DNA of 45,154 bases from Dicyema japonicum (Eukaryota > Dicyemida > Rhombozoa > Dicyemidae): contig RDEW01000024.1 of assembly GCA_011109175.1 (NCBI GenBank), positions 856,656 through 901,809 on the forward strand, in the 5' to 3' direction. How positions within the stretch are numbered: the stretch's first letter is position 1; the number at the start of each line of letters is the position of its first letter. The translations under genes were made by a program, and so were the position numbers. Shown here one piece after another: positions 31,912 to 43,702 of the stretch. The notes under the pieces were generated by a model. It saw only the letters and a program-made list of their open reading frames with translations, did no database searches and had not been told where the DNA came from.

Positions 31912-34286
31912 ATGCAAATTCTTTTATTGTATGCACTTTGCATTAATGAATATCGAAAAATCATTAACATGAAGAAATATGGCGGATTAAGCTCAAAGTC
32001 GAAGATGATGTTTGACAAAAGAATACATTATGAAATAGAATATTTGAAAGCACAAAATTCACAAAAGATATTATCAGTTTTGCATGATTTCTCAATATTA
32101 AGCAAACTCACAGTAGTATATTACAACATTTTCCGCCTTGATTTGTCAAATAATCAAATTGATATTAAAGATCTAGCAAATTTGTGCCAAAACCTACCAA
32201 ATTTAACGAATATCAAATTAGCTTATATTTCATCTTCCGATAATATGCCTTATCTGAAGTATTTTCAAAATAACGTCAATTCTTTCACTCTTTTGGAATA
32301 TGATGACCCAGTTTTACTTCATTTGCTATTTAAAAGCGGATTCAGTGAAATTAGGTCACTAGAACTTTTATCAGATTCCTTTCTTGAGAGAAGTACTCCA
32401 AATAAAATTTATTGTTGCACAATCAAACTGATCAAAGAACTAGAAAGAATTAATTTTGACAATGTTCTGATATCTAATTTCGAAGAATTTTCCAAAAGTC
32501 TTACCAGTCCAAGATCTCTAAGGTTTTTATTTTGTTAGATTAAGATACTTTTCGTATACAAACAGTAAAGATGTGCATAAATTAAGCTGTGATTGTAGAC
32601 CGTTATTAAATTTAGCCACTAATTTAGAATTCTTTGATTTGTCAGGATTCTTGATTGATTATGGTTTACTAAACCCGTATTTTACTAGGTAACATTTAGA
32701 GAACTGTCGAAACACAAGATTGACAAATTTTGCTTCCAAAAATATCTCAATTTTTTAAAAATAATGACAATGTGATATTATTAATAATAATTGTAGATTG
32801 AATCAAATTTACTCATGTATAATTTGGTTAATTCAATTTTTCACTTTGACATAAGGATGAGATGCTTTGTTCTACTTTACATTATATTAACAACTGCGAC
32901 TCTGAAAATCGGCCTTCTCTTTATAAACGATTTTTGAGGGTATTTGAAATTATATTTTAGTTTATCTGCCGTTTGTTGAAAACATCACAAAATACAAATG
33001 TTATTCTACAAATCATGTAATCGCGTACGTTGACTTGGTAGGTATTGTTTAAAACCAAAATCAGTGGAATGAACATATCTGAATCTTATCGATGGTTTGA
33101 GTCCATGTTAACTTAGCCTTATTTATGAAGCTATCCTTGTTACTTTAAAAGCACTATTGTTGTGATCATACGGTAGTCACATTTTTATATTTTTTTCAGT
33201 TCAGAATATATTATGCGACAGTTATGAGTTGCATAAAACCTTGGGAGTTATCAAATTTTGTATTTTGCTTGCTCATTTTAGATTTTGTCTTTTTCATTTT
33301 TCACTCAAACATTCGTAAGGGATGTTCACACGCACATTGAGGAATTATCGAGAGTGATGATGTATTGTATCTTCCAATGAAGAGTCAAAGTATTGAGGTT
33401 ATGTCTTATTTGGGATTTTACGGATCAATCGAGGTATCGTTTATTTCGATTTAGTCAATCGTGAATCATATTAAAAAATACAAAGAACTAATAGCTTTTC
33501 CTTACTGTAATGTGGCTTGGAGAATTTTGTGGTATCTTTTAGGTGATTTTGGTTTACATTATCTGTCAGATGCAAACAACGACAATGCCACTTTGTTTGT
33601 TGAATTGGGAGGGATTGATCTTATTCTAGACTTCTTTAAACAGTTTCCTGAAAATGATATTATTTTGCATGATTACTTTCTACTTCCAGTTTTTTTTAAT
33701 ATCGAAAATCTAACTAAATTCGAGAAAATTCGACCTCTGGTTCGGAATAGTGGATTGATTACCTATTTATTGTGTGTTTTGTGTAATTTTAATAGGGACT
33801 ACGTCTTTGGCGATAATTGGCCACATATCTATATTGCCATCTGCAATGCTTTATCAAACATAATGAGTGACTCTACTGAAGATATGAAGATTTTGATTAT
33901 TTTGATACAGAAAATAAAACCGTGTCTGAATATATTATTGATACAATTGTTTCATGTTCAAATGATAATATGGACATTCACTTTATGACGGATATTATCG
34001 GTAAGATATCATTTATACAAAAGATCTATTGATTCACTTGTAAACCTTTTAAATGAGGAATTAGACCAAAGACTATGGTTTTGGGCCATTTGGGAATTTT
34101 CTCGAATGGTTTACTATGAACGTACTATTTGTTGATTTAGTAGCACAAATATTCATCCCAATGATGATGTCTAAAAATGTCTTCAGCAAAATTGAAACTT
34201 TGGCTTCGCTATCAAATATCAAGAATCTACAAGAATATGCCATTGACGTTAAAGAATCTTATAATGTATTTTTCTTATTATTTTAG
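31912..34286 (+). pseudogene. ZYG11-like gene, right-arm copy, frameshifted
   Basis: Mirror copy of the left gene, with the same ATG context and the TAG at 34284-34286. Exon 1 (31912-32522) and exon 2 are intact and the splice sites of introns 1-5 are conserved. BC-box residue Ser5 is Leu here. One-base changes relative to the left copy include a shorter A run in exon 3 (before CTCAATTTTT), a lost A in exon 4 (ctttgacataagg), a lost base in exon 6, extra bases in exons 7 and 8, a lost A near 33830 and a shorter T run near 33893. Some are homopolymer-type, as a sequencing error might give; others are not. Either a decaying duplicate or a poorly polished assembly region. Confidence 0.75.
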
Positions 34287-34439
34287 AATTATGTTTCGAA
34301 TCACTAATATTAACGATATTTTTTTAATATTTTTTGTTCTCATAATTAAAACTTATTGGAGACTTTAGTTTAAAATAAAAGATTAATCAAATTAAGAGGT
34401 AATTACTTTCGAAATTCTTATTCGAAGTTTAAAATCCAA

Positions 34440-34843
34440 AGAAAAGTGTCTGGGCTTTTCCACAAAGTCTACCATATGTTTGATCGACTTCTTGGGAGGT
34501 ATAAAAAAGCGATTTTCTCGGCCTGGTAAGAGAATAAAGTGTTAGGTTTTCATGTTTGGGTCAATACGATAAAGAAGAGACCGAGAGATACTGAAGAAAC
34601 TACATCCACAGTTATCCAAAATTGTTTGGCACATTCCCTATTGATGCTGCTTGTGCGCTACCCAAAAAAGAATCTCTGGCACGTACTGATAAAATATTCT
34701 TTTTATTTTTGAAATCCAATGCTGTTCATCCTGATTTTATATACACTGAAGAAAATTGGAAAATTTTTTTAACAAGTAGAGTATTTTTTTTGATTCAGAA
34801 TTCTCGAAAGATGGAAAAATTTCTTTATATTGGAGACATGTAG
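34440..34843 (+). pseudogene. Unidentified multi-exon gene, right-arm copy
   Basis: Mirror of the gene at 24555-24960. It has the same 36-nt intron (34539-34574) and the same ending MEKFLYIGDM (TAG at 34841-34843). An extra base near 34600 (actacatcc versus actcatcc) breaks the frame just after the intron. The left copy is the better model. Confidence 0.5.
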
Positions 34844-35009
34844 TTTATATTTTTTTCAACATAGCTATTCAGTTTTTTGACCCAAAATAATTCAAAGTCG
34901 AAACTTAACATTGATTATGTGACAGGATTAAAACTTGTTTGTCATAGTCTGTTTATTAGCTGAACTAGTTAGCTTCCACGCATCCACGATTTTTTGCCTT
35001 TACGAGTGA

Positions 35010-35240
35010 TACCAGTGAACATTTAATTACGGAACCGGATCGTCAATAAAGGATATACACACAACAAAAACAATAAAGAAATGAAGAGCATTCTTTATTT
35101 CTCCCAGTCGATTAGTTATAGTATAATAACACCAGAGACCACGGTTACACAAACTATATAATCATGTGATCCTAGCACGCTCTAGCAGGGATCTCATTTT
35201 GGCCCGATGCTCTTACCTCGACCTCCCACACAAGCAAGTA
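35010..35240 (-). repeat. SINE-like repeat (right arm), tRNA head missing
   Basis: Mirror of 23411-23640. In this arm the sequence is truncated at 34976, exactly where the left arm continues into the tRNA-like head. Confidence 0.5.
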
Positions 35241-36394
35241 TCGATCGAGTGACTGGACCATCAAAGTCTCGACGGCACGTTCCATAATAATTTGTTCTTT
35301 ATTTAAATAAAAATTTTAAAAATAATGTTTTTTATAAATTCCATACTTTATATCCTGATTTTATTCTAAAGTAATGTTGTTTTTTTATTTCAGGAATTGG
35401 TAAAAACTTTAAAATTATTCCACCATTTTTATAGCTGTTACGTTAACTTCCTAAGCACAACAATATGTGAAGAAATGTGCATCGTTTTGAATGGTTACAA
35501 ATAAACCCTTATGCTAGAAAAACAAAAATCTTTCGAATTCAATACAATTAATAAAAATGTAGATCTGATTTATGAGGATTTGCTTATAACTTCAATTTTT
35601 AATCGTACATGATTTTGTTTTTATCTAAAAATATATCCAAGCAGTTAGCCATTAATTGCTACACTTTTTATAAAATAAGAAAATTTGAATTGTAGGTGTC
35701 TGTCATGTGAAAAATCTAAATCTACGTCTACATAACGATGGGAAAATGAAAAATTCTGACAGGAATGGACTAAGCATCATAAAAATTCTTAAACAACATT
35801 AGCAATAAATCATGTGTAGGTTGAGGTAATGTTTGGAATAACAGCGGCAAAAAGAGCAATCATTCGATTAATAGTGATTTCATTAATAATCAAAAAAATG
35901 GAAATGTATTCATTCAGGCCTTGGTTTTCTTTTTTATCTGTGACAGAGAAAGATATTTATGTTGCGACATAGCGTCAAACAATGACAGATGGTTTATGGT
36001 TCAGAAACAGAAATACAGATACGTCTCAGTATTACACAATTGCTTCCAGAATTTAAAAATTAAACATTAAGTCATTATGCATCCTTATTAACATAAAAAA
36101 ACACATTTGAAAGAAGAATTTTCATTCCTCACTAATTGAAAATCTTAAATAAGTTTAACTCTACACAGCATTTGCCCTTCGACTTTAAGACTTTTTCAAG
36201 TAAATGAATGGACATGTAAGTTATAGCTGTACACTAATTTCTATTTTATTAAACAACTTATTTCATTGTTATACCAGCATTTTTGACAGCTTTCTCATTA
36301 TCGTTTAATTGAATCTATTGACTATTCCTTTCTCTAAGATTGTTGGCCTTCAGTGAATTTGTTTGATGTTTGAAATAACTGCAAATACGAATCT

Positions 36395-36615
36395 ATAAAA
36401 AATGTTTTAAAAAGCCAACCTACTATATATGTCAATTACCGTCAACTCCATTTGAAATTTTGATTTACCATGAAAATTTTTTAAAATCTCTAAAATCTAT
36501 CTGAAACGTTTATTCGGACAAGAAGCAAACATGTGGTGATTTATATCTTCAATCTACTATTAAAAAATCTTAAACTTTTAAGGTAGGTGGAAATTTGCAA
36601 ACTTCACAATTTTGA
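36395..36615 (-). pseudogene. Second integrase fragment, right-arm copy
   Basis: Mirror of 22025-22265 with the same Cys-pair and core-like text and frame breaks. Confidence 0.45.
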
Positions 36616-37654
36616 ATGACTTTTTTGATTTCTCAATCTCGACAGTGATTATCTTTGACTACATTCATAGTCAATTTTATTTAATTCTCCGAGTTAAATC
36701 TCTGTAATACGCCACGAGCTCCATTTCGGAGTCAAATCCAGAGATTTGACTTGCCTGGGATCAGTAACTTTAAGATACAGTCCATACATTTATTGCACAT
36801 TTACAATACTTTCATTGATAATTCTCTATCTCTTAAGAGGCCTATATTTTCGATGCCTCAGAAAATTTTCGGGGAATTGATATCCAAAGCATCTTTTAAA
36901 ATTTCATATTCCACGCAGTCTTTTAAAAACTCATTACAACAAAACAACCTTCCACCATAGATATCACACTACAGAAACTTATGTTTGCCGCTATAAAAAA
37001 ATTAAATATTTGCTGCAATAAAATAATAAAAAATAATCTAAATATTAATCACGATAGAAATCGTATATAAAAAATTAAATGTCGGATAATCAAAGGAATT
37101 TTTCAAGGCCAGAAAATGTAACGAGCAGCCCATGTCTCATAATAAACCCCAGAAAATTGAGAACAATTCATTATCCATCATTCCCTGATAAAGAAGTACA
37201 ACCAACAAAATAGCAGATCTTTTAACGTCACGAGAAGAGTCTGAAGTGTTTAACTTCTTCTAGACAAGATAAATTCTCAATAGATATTTCAAATTCGATC
37301 CGAACGGATAATAATTCTGCCAGAAACTCCTCAGTAAGCAATCCAACGTCAAAATAGAAACTTGAAATTCTTTGGTCACTGTCGCGCTCCATGCAGATTA
37401 CTACAATTTTAGGCGTTGCACTTTAACCTTGTAACATGACAGTTTATTTGACAGGTGACGTTTCATAATAAATTGTAATCTCAATTTCAAATATCGTATT
37501 TAAGCAAGTGTTGAGGAATAAAACGCCACATAGTAATTGTTCTAAAATGAAACTATAATTATTATTTTAAATAAACTTATAAAAAAAGTAAATATTATAA
37601 TAATAGAAATTATTCATTAAATCTCCTATCTTGATCCTAATCAACCATACCCTC

Positions 37655-37740
37655 TCCGGGCGAAGATGAGTTTCTGTTAGAAAGAATCGGGATCACCTGA
37701 TAATTAATTTTGTTTTACCGTGGTCTTGGGTTGAATAAAT
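37655..37740 (+). repeat. SINE-like repeat copy (right arm)
   Basis: Mirror of 20925-21015: ccgggcgaagatgagtttct, ggatcacctgataatt and taccgtggtcttgggtt in order. Confidence 0.5.
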
Positions 37741-37744
37741 TAAA

Positions 37745-37850
37745 AAATACCCTAACCCTAATTTAACCAATTACATTATAACCATAACATCTACTAATCC
37801 AAATCATTACCTAATCCTAACCATTTCTTAACCCTACCACTACCTTAATT
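37745..37850 (-). repeat. Degenerate TTAGGG-like block (right arm)
   Basis: taccctaaccctaatttaac followed by increasingly irregular ccta/cataa units. It mirrors 20811-20912. Confidence 0.7.
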
Positions 37851-37949
37851 CTATTTATTGAGCTCTATTAACATAGGAGTTTAACATCACTTTATTTTTA
37901 TTTTTGAATTTTTATGAAAAAAAGTAAACACAACATGATGACAAAATTA

Positions 37950-38540
37950 CAAAGCAGAAAGGCGTAAAAATTTTTAACTCGAGATTATTATAATTTGTGA
38001 CATCAACACAAATAACAGTTGCTTCTTTTGAGACGATCGCTTTGCAAAACAAATTTGTAATATACGTCAATAATATTAAATATATATTAAAAGCCATCAT
38101 TGGCCTGGGACCATCGACTTAAATCCACCAAGTCCATTTGAAATCTTTCACAAGGAAACTTTGCTTTAATGTGAATCAAATGGAATTTGAGCTTTTAACG
38201 GTTGGCTTTGTGCACATGCTGTGGATCAGGAACATAAATCACGTATAATGGATCTGTGGATGGTGAAATAATAATTGTCGCATAATTATTTCAGTTTATT
38301 GATTCCATAATGAGTGATCAAATGCTGTTTCATGCATTCTATCTTCATAGTTTGAATATCGTCTTGACCATAACATTGTTTATGAGCCTCATCATTTGTA
38401 TAGAGTTTATAGAATATTCCAACAACCAAAAAATTGGCTTTCTTAATAAACCGAAATTTTTGCATTCGTGTAAAATTTTGGTTGATGATCTTGCATTGTA
38501 GACATGAAACAATATCATTGTATTTTGGTAGTCCTGATCA
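37950..38540 (-). pseudogene. Retroviral-type integrase relic, right-arm copy
   Basis: Mirror of 20116-20690. The minus frame MMAFNIYLILLTYITNLFCK is an out-of-frame reading of the core; KAIVSKEATVICVDVTNY is in frame. It has the same T-run shift as the left copy plus extra indels. Confidence 0.55.
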
Positions 38541-38625
38541 TACTTTTAATATGCATTTTTCTAACACGGGATAATTCGATATTTGAATAAATAGTGAATT
38601 AATTGTGGTTAATTGACTTTAGATG

Positions 38626-39120
38626 TCAACATCCAAAAAAATACAAGTTCAAAGTGTAGCGCTTAGAATTGGTGTAACCTGCATGGAGCGCGACAGTCAC
38701 TCTTGATTTCAGAGTAAGAATTATCTCTGAAGTAAAGTTTATGGACAAAAGCACCGATGCTCCGAAGCTTCCAAGTTGAGGGTAAATTGATCCAATAAAT
38801 CCCACTCTATTAACCCAATAAACACAGCTAAATATGTTACACAAAAAAAGCCAATCACAATCAATTGCTATAGACAATCAGTCAAATTACGTGCTCGCAG
38901 TACAATTGGGGTCCAAACAGATACTAAGAAGCTTGATGGGTTTATTTCTTAGAAAATAACACAAAATAAATTTCACAAAAACTTTCATCATGTTCAAGTT
39001 GTTTACTTGGAGTTGAAGATTGTACTGATCATCGGGAGAGATATTTCCTTCAGGTATCTCAAAATAGTTATTCCAGTTAGTGGAAGAGACTCTGTCTACA
39101 ATCAAAAAGTCAAAACCCAA
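38626..39120 (-). pseudogene. Unidentified gene, right-arm copy
   Basis: Mirror of 19536-20034: NISPDDQYNLQLQVNNLNMM, continuing to LLSICLDPNCTAST and a stop (39120-38887). A second frame, 38877-38626, contains GSFGASVLLSINFTSEIIL and VTVALHAGYTNSKRY. Blocks that are in frame here are out of frame in the left arm and vice versa. Confidence 0.35.
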
Positions 39121-40332
39121 ATAAGCAGGTTAAGGACCGAAAAACTGAAGTGAACGATGTCGTCTATTTTCCGATAAATCTATCTAGAGCGTTATCGGAG
39201 AAACATCCACTGTTTCGCCGGCATCAAGTACACCTTGTCAATCCAGATACTAAGTCTCAGCTTGAACGACAAAAATCTAAATTTCTTACTTTAGGGTACA
39301 ACCTGTTTAAAAATTCGTGAAAAAACACAGAAGTTGGTTGATGGAACAGACACTAGATGACAACTAGGTGATGATTCTTCCTGCATTTTTAGGAACTAGT
39401 ATGTCTATCCACGTGGTTATAAAAGGTGCTGGCAGAACATAAATGCGTACTCATCTCCAAAAATCCGTTAGCTGAGAAATCATTTTGTGCAAAACAGGTG
39501 AAATTTACAGAATTTGATAATCCAGAGGGTATTGAAAGTAACTCTTTTTTGGGAATAAAGTTAAGTTATCACGATTTTGTGCAAAATATCAGTATTTTTT
39601 ACATTCTTGAGCACTAAAGAATCAGATAAGCAGTAAACGAGGTCGGATTTATTAATAACGCCGTTAATTTGACACAAAGCGGTGAGAAAATCTAAAAATT
39701 ACAAGCATCACTTTAATAAAATAAGTCGGCGTTTTCTAGATGAAGAAACTCAGCAGAAGGACAAAACGCCTGCAATTCACGCATTTGACAAAATAAACAT
39801 GTGGAAGTAAATCCATGTGTCGCACATATTAAAGTAGACGAAGTATATGTAGAATTTGATGGGTTTCCTTAAATAGATTATTGAGACATAAAACTATGAG
39901 GACAATCAGTTTGGAACTGTTAAAAAATTGTGTGAAATGAGGGATTTTTTAAATTCCTTGTAATCTTAATAGTTTTCGAACAGGTAATTGGAAGTGTGGT
40001 TTCGTCGATTATTTATTTATTTATTAACTCCGGATACACCGAGAAAGAAGTTAAAGTAAACAACTAATTAAGTGTATCCAGTTTCCACTTCTACAGAAAC
40101 AGACTCCATCAGGAATCAGCATAAAAGGTAAGAAGTCCATTACATGCAGTTGTGGAAACCCCTCCAGTGGAGTGGAGAAGAGCAAATGATCCTTTTTCGT
40201 GCCGGCCTGGCACTGCCTTTTTGGTGTATTATTCAACTTTGAGGTAACTTTCAGGGAAAAAAATACACAACAAGATCACAATTTCTTTAAATTTATTAAT
40301 TAATTAATAAAATTTATAAAACTATACGAATG

Positions 40333-40679
40333 AACAAAACCTTGACTCCTTTCACAGAAGGCAAATTCGGTCTCTCTTAGGACTAAAGTGGCCAATGCGT
40401 GTAGGGAGTGAAAATTTATATAGAAGATGCGGTTCCGGACCTCTGAGCACCTTGATCATGAAGGCNCCGGCCTGGCACTTGGCGTCACCTATACAGGTGG
40501 ATCACATGACGCCACTCTATTAGGAAGAGAGAGGAGGAACAGACAAGCAAGCAGAAAATTTGAGCCATTTAACCACGCAGCATCACATGGCGCCACGCGG
40601 CAAATGGTTTAAAATCAAGTATGACAATTGGTTAAGTGAACCGTAACTGTAGTTATGCTAAAATTAATAAATAATGAAT
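40333..40679. other. Non-palindromic flank with an N and a GC-richer patch
   Basis: After the arm ends, 40420-40610 is less AT-rich and includes the N at 40466. ccggcctggcact follows the N and also occurs at 40202 in the arm, so the N may be another imperfect join. atcacatgacgccac and atcacatggcgccac recur 81 bases apart (40500, 40581). No gene was recognised. Confidence 0.4.
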
Positions 40680-41113
40680 TTAATATAAAATATAAATTAA
40701 AAGTAAAGTGCAATGAATAATCCCAGAGAATACAATCAAATAAGGTAATGTACACAACAGATCCAATGACCAACACAAACATATAATAGAAAAACTCACC
40801 AATATTTCCATCGAACTTAAAAACTCATTCAAAGACCGAAGAAACCGAAAAATAATGAACGCTTTCACGAAAAACGTGCGTATTAGATTTTTATTAAGAA
40901 CCACAAGATTGAGAACATTAGCAAGAATTTGCAAAATATTGACAACAATAATGCCATAAATATTGATAAAAAAATAAAAAGTACATTCATTGAGTAATCC
41001 GCAAAAACACACAAATTTGGAGTGCAATGAAGACTTTGAGAGAAGCCATTCAAGTTCACGACAACGAACTGGGTAACATAATATCCCTTATAAGGGAAAA
41101 GTTTTATTTTCAC
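40680..41113 (-). CDS. Multi-pass membrane protein, possibly a rhodopsin-like receptor fragment
   Basis: Overlapping minus frames 41113-40883 and 41027-40680 are both strongly hydrophobic and probably belong to one gene joined by a short intron. The longer frame reads IYGIIVVNILQILANVLNLV, a TM1-like helix with an Asn before the VLNL run, then a basic loop, then LCWSLDLLCTLPYLIVFSGI. The last has the LxxxDLLxxLP spacing of TM2 in rhodopsin-like receptors such as FMRFamide-type ones. It stops there, so at most two to four helices are present. It could equally be an unrelated small membrane protein. Confidence 0.35.
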
Positions 41114-41159
41114 GTAAAATTAGAGAAAATTAGAATTTAATTTTGCTTAAAGAATTCAA

Positions 41160-42145
41160 GACCAATCAACAATACAGTCAATTGAAGATATCTCTATTTT
41201 AGCTAGGGTTCTTATTGTGTCGTCACTGGATTTCAATTTTTGCTTTACGTTTTTAAGTTATCTTAGGCTTTTCATGGGAACGGCCTCCTTAGCAAACATC
41301 GTGATCATCCATAGTTCTGTTCGACTGTGATTCCAACTCCATTCTCAGAATGTGCCCAAATAGTCTCTAACGGACTCCATTATCTCCTGGCTTATTGATG
41401 TACACCCACATATCTTATAAATTCCTTTGCATGAGTTTCTGGTTGAGCACCACATTGCAAACATCGTGATCATCCATAGTTCTGTTCGACTGTGATTCCA
41501 ACTCCATCCTCAGAATGTGCCCAAATAGTCTCTAACGGACTCCATTATCTCCTGGCTTATTGATGTACACCCACATATCTTATAAATTCCTTTGCATGAG
41601 TTTCTGGTTGAGCACCACATTCCTGTTTTTTTAGGTTATTCCTGAAAGATTCCAGCCTCTCCACTTTTTTGAGGTAGCCTAGATCCCAGTTTTGTATAGC
41701 AGAATAGGTTTTATAAGCGAGTTTTAAATCCTTAGTTTGTTGCTGATCCATCTTCGCTTTTTAGTTTTTTTCGCATTTGCCAAGGTTTTTTATATATCAT
41801 CACTCTCTCCTAGAAGGAAACTGAGTTTTTGCATCTAGCCATTTCTCTTTACTCATTCTTTTTATTTCCTTGAATTTTGTTTTGTCTTTGTTTACTGTAA
41901 GAAATCATTTCCCAAGTAGATCCGATGCTTTTTTCTAATATATGTCCCAAGAGAGCTCTTTTTTCAGAAATTAGATCGACGTCGTCTGCATAGATTACTT
42001 CTATTTTCTTTTTTATAACGGTCTGAGTTCCCTCATAGTTGTTCTGAAATTGTCGTAAACGTTAAATGGGAAAGAGTCTCCTTGAGGGGTGTCAGTGTTT
42101 GTGTTAAATTTTAATAGTAAATTTCTAATATTGTCTATATCGGGC
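41160..42145 (-). mobile_element. Non-LTR reverse transcriptase relic with intact YADD
   Basis: Minus-strand order: NTDTPQGDSFPFNVYDNF (motif B, about 42090), then KIEVIYADDVDLISEK with the catalytic Asp pair (about 41985). Then a linker, LAYKTYSAIQNWDLGYLKK with KVERLESFRNN (about 41690), and the tail RLFGHILRMELE (about 41500 and again at about 41335). Frameshifts and stops separate the blocks. The tail is duplicated in tandem, see 41292-41621. Confidence 0.7.
41292..41621. repeat. Tandem duplication of 165 bp
   Basis: 41292-41456 and 41457-41621 are adjacent and differ at essentially one position (cattctc versus catcctc). No N lies between them. Confidence 0.95.
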
Positions 42146-42146
42146 A

Positions 42147-42483
42147 TGTCAAACTAGAAAGCTTCAGGACCGCTAATTTGAGTGTACAATTGTACCACAA
42201 TAACAAATCTACTACAAAGGCTACATTACGATGAAGCTCCACGACGATAAAAACACAATTTTAATCACTTTTTTTAAAATTATCATTTTCACTCTTTAGT
42301 CTTTATCCTGAGGTTCCTTTTTTTCGTGACTATTTTTCGTATCTGAAATGTATTATCAGTTCCGACCTTGATCAGGGATGACAACTGTTCATCAGTCAGC
42401 CTTGTTTTCTGAGAAAAATTTGTTGATTTCCTAAAGGAAAGTACATTGCTGTTAGGAAAATGAACCAAATTTTCATGTGACAA
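42147..42483 (-). mobile_element. hAT transposase C-terminus and element end
   Basis: The minus ORF 42483-42289 (MSHENLVHFPNSN...) contains TRLTDEQLSSLIKVGTDNTF, then IVTKKRN. This is the end of the hAT dimerisation region seen in ZBED/GTF2IRD2-like transposases (RLTDEhLxxLLRxAT). About 130 bases further lies gcatgtcaaactagaaagc with caggaccgctaatttgag (42147-42195), resembling the terminal region of such elements. The rest of the transposon was not found. Confidence 0.65.
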
Positions 42484-42771
42484 TTGTGACTTTATAAGCT
42501 TAATTTAGTAATGAACACTTTTGTAATGAACATCTTTTAACTCTATTGTCAGTACTCAGAGAGTACGCAGGTCAGGTTCAATAAACCTGATATTTCAGTC
42601 CACGATAGGGTAAATAATAGATTGTACTCATAGATAATGGAATTACTACTCAAGGATTATTGAAGCCCACAAAAGTTGAAGAACTCAAACTAATGTCATT
42701 GTTTTAACCTGCAAATGCTATAAATCTCACTTGGGAGTTATCCAAATCGATGCACCAACTAGAACGTCATT
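42484..42771. other. No feature recognised
   Basis: AT-rich spacer between the hAT fragment and the next reverse transcriptase tail. Confidence 0.3.
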
Positions 42772-43068
42772 TTAATTTGTTGTCTCTAAGAAGACGTGGG
42801 TGAGCATTTTTGCTATCGAAATATTCTTTTGTGAGGAGTTTACTATTGATTTTGATTTGGTCGGATTGAGAACAACCGAAAGGGTTATTTTAGGGCTACC
42901 TTCGACTTTCGGGAAATCCACTGTGAAATACACTAACATCATATAATTCGCTGAAGTTGTAGAGTCAAGGTGCTCTATGTGTCCGAAAAGTTTCCATCGA
43001 TCTTTGATGATTGTTTTTGATAGTTTCAAGATCTTTATTTTGGTGTCATTGGTTACCAATGACCACAC
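42772..43068 (-). mobile_element. Reverse transcriptase C-terminal fragment (98 aa)
   Basis: From 43068: KIKILKLSKTIIKDRWKLFG, then HIEHLDSTTSANYMM, then FPKVEGSPKITL. The RWxxFGHxxRxD pattern is the usual tail of non-LTR reverse transcriptases. It differs from the tail at 41335-41500, so it is a second element. Confidence 0.6.
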
Positions 43069-43081
43069 GTATTTTCCTTAT

Positions 43082-43108
43082 GTGGAACGCCACAGAAGGG
43101 CGTTCCAC
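43082..43108. other. Perfect hairpin, 10-bp stem
   Basis: gtggaacgcc (43082-43091) pairs fully with ggcgttccac (43099-43108) across a 7-base loop. No T run follows, so it is not a bacterial terminator. Confidence 0.8.
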
Positions 43109-43124
43109 GTTTCCCATAAAATTT

Positions 43125-43700
43125 TATTTGGGTTTTTTTTAACTCCAATTTTTGCATTTAGATCACAAGAAAATAATATCAGTGCGGACGATTCTAATTC
43201 GTTGCAATAAAAGTCCTCTCAGACGGATTTTTAATCACTTTCCTACAATTTGTCGCACTCACATTTATAATTGTCATTTTGGAGGGACAGTTGCTGTTAA
43301 GTCGTACTTGAATTACATCAATTCTGTCACTCACATGACATATATGGTGGATACCAACTTTCAAAGTATAGTACATAATTAGATATCAATCGATATTTCC
43401 ATAGGTCTCGTCGAGACTGCAGACACCCAATGGAAACGCTATATCTCTCCAGGAAATCACAGAGAATCTATCTCGTCCTGACCTTTGATATACATTTACC
43501 TTTAGGAGGAGCTTCATCTTCTTACATCTACTTTCTATAGAGTCGTGTGTTCAATAGCGTAAACATTTGTGTTCATTTACATGAGTCAGGAAGGGAAATG
43601 CTTAATAAGATCGTTTTAGTACAAATTATTGTGGAAAGTATCAGCAACCATATAATTCCTTACAATTACAAAATTAGTTCCTGTTTTATTAAAGAAAAAT
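43125..43700. other. No gene recognised
   Basis: Only short overlapping ORFs on both strands (43152-43382 plus, 43194-43376 minus); neither resembles a known family. Confidence 0.3.
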
Positions 43701-43702
43701 AT

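Larger units (their letters stand above)
31186..40332 (-). repeat. Right arm of the giant inverted repeat (about 9.1 kb)
   Basis: Mirror of 18283-28222 lacking the 759-bp segment. The gene order is exactly reversed: ZYG11-like copy, second gene, SINE-like repeat, integrase 2, TTAGGG-like block, integrase 1, unidentified gene, arm-end repeat. Indels relative to the left arm are frequent even inside exons. Confidence 0.93.

Noticed and set aside
38310-38501. Plus-strand ORF of 63 residues in the right arm
   Set aside because: It lies antisense to the integrase relic and has no counterpart frame in the left arm.
43082-43108. Intrinsic terminator
   Set aside because: The hairpin lacks a T tract and the context is eukaryotic.
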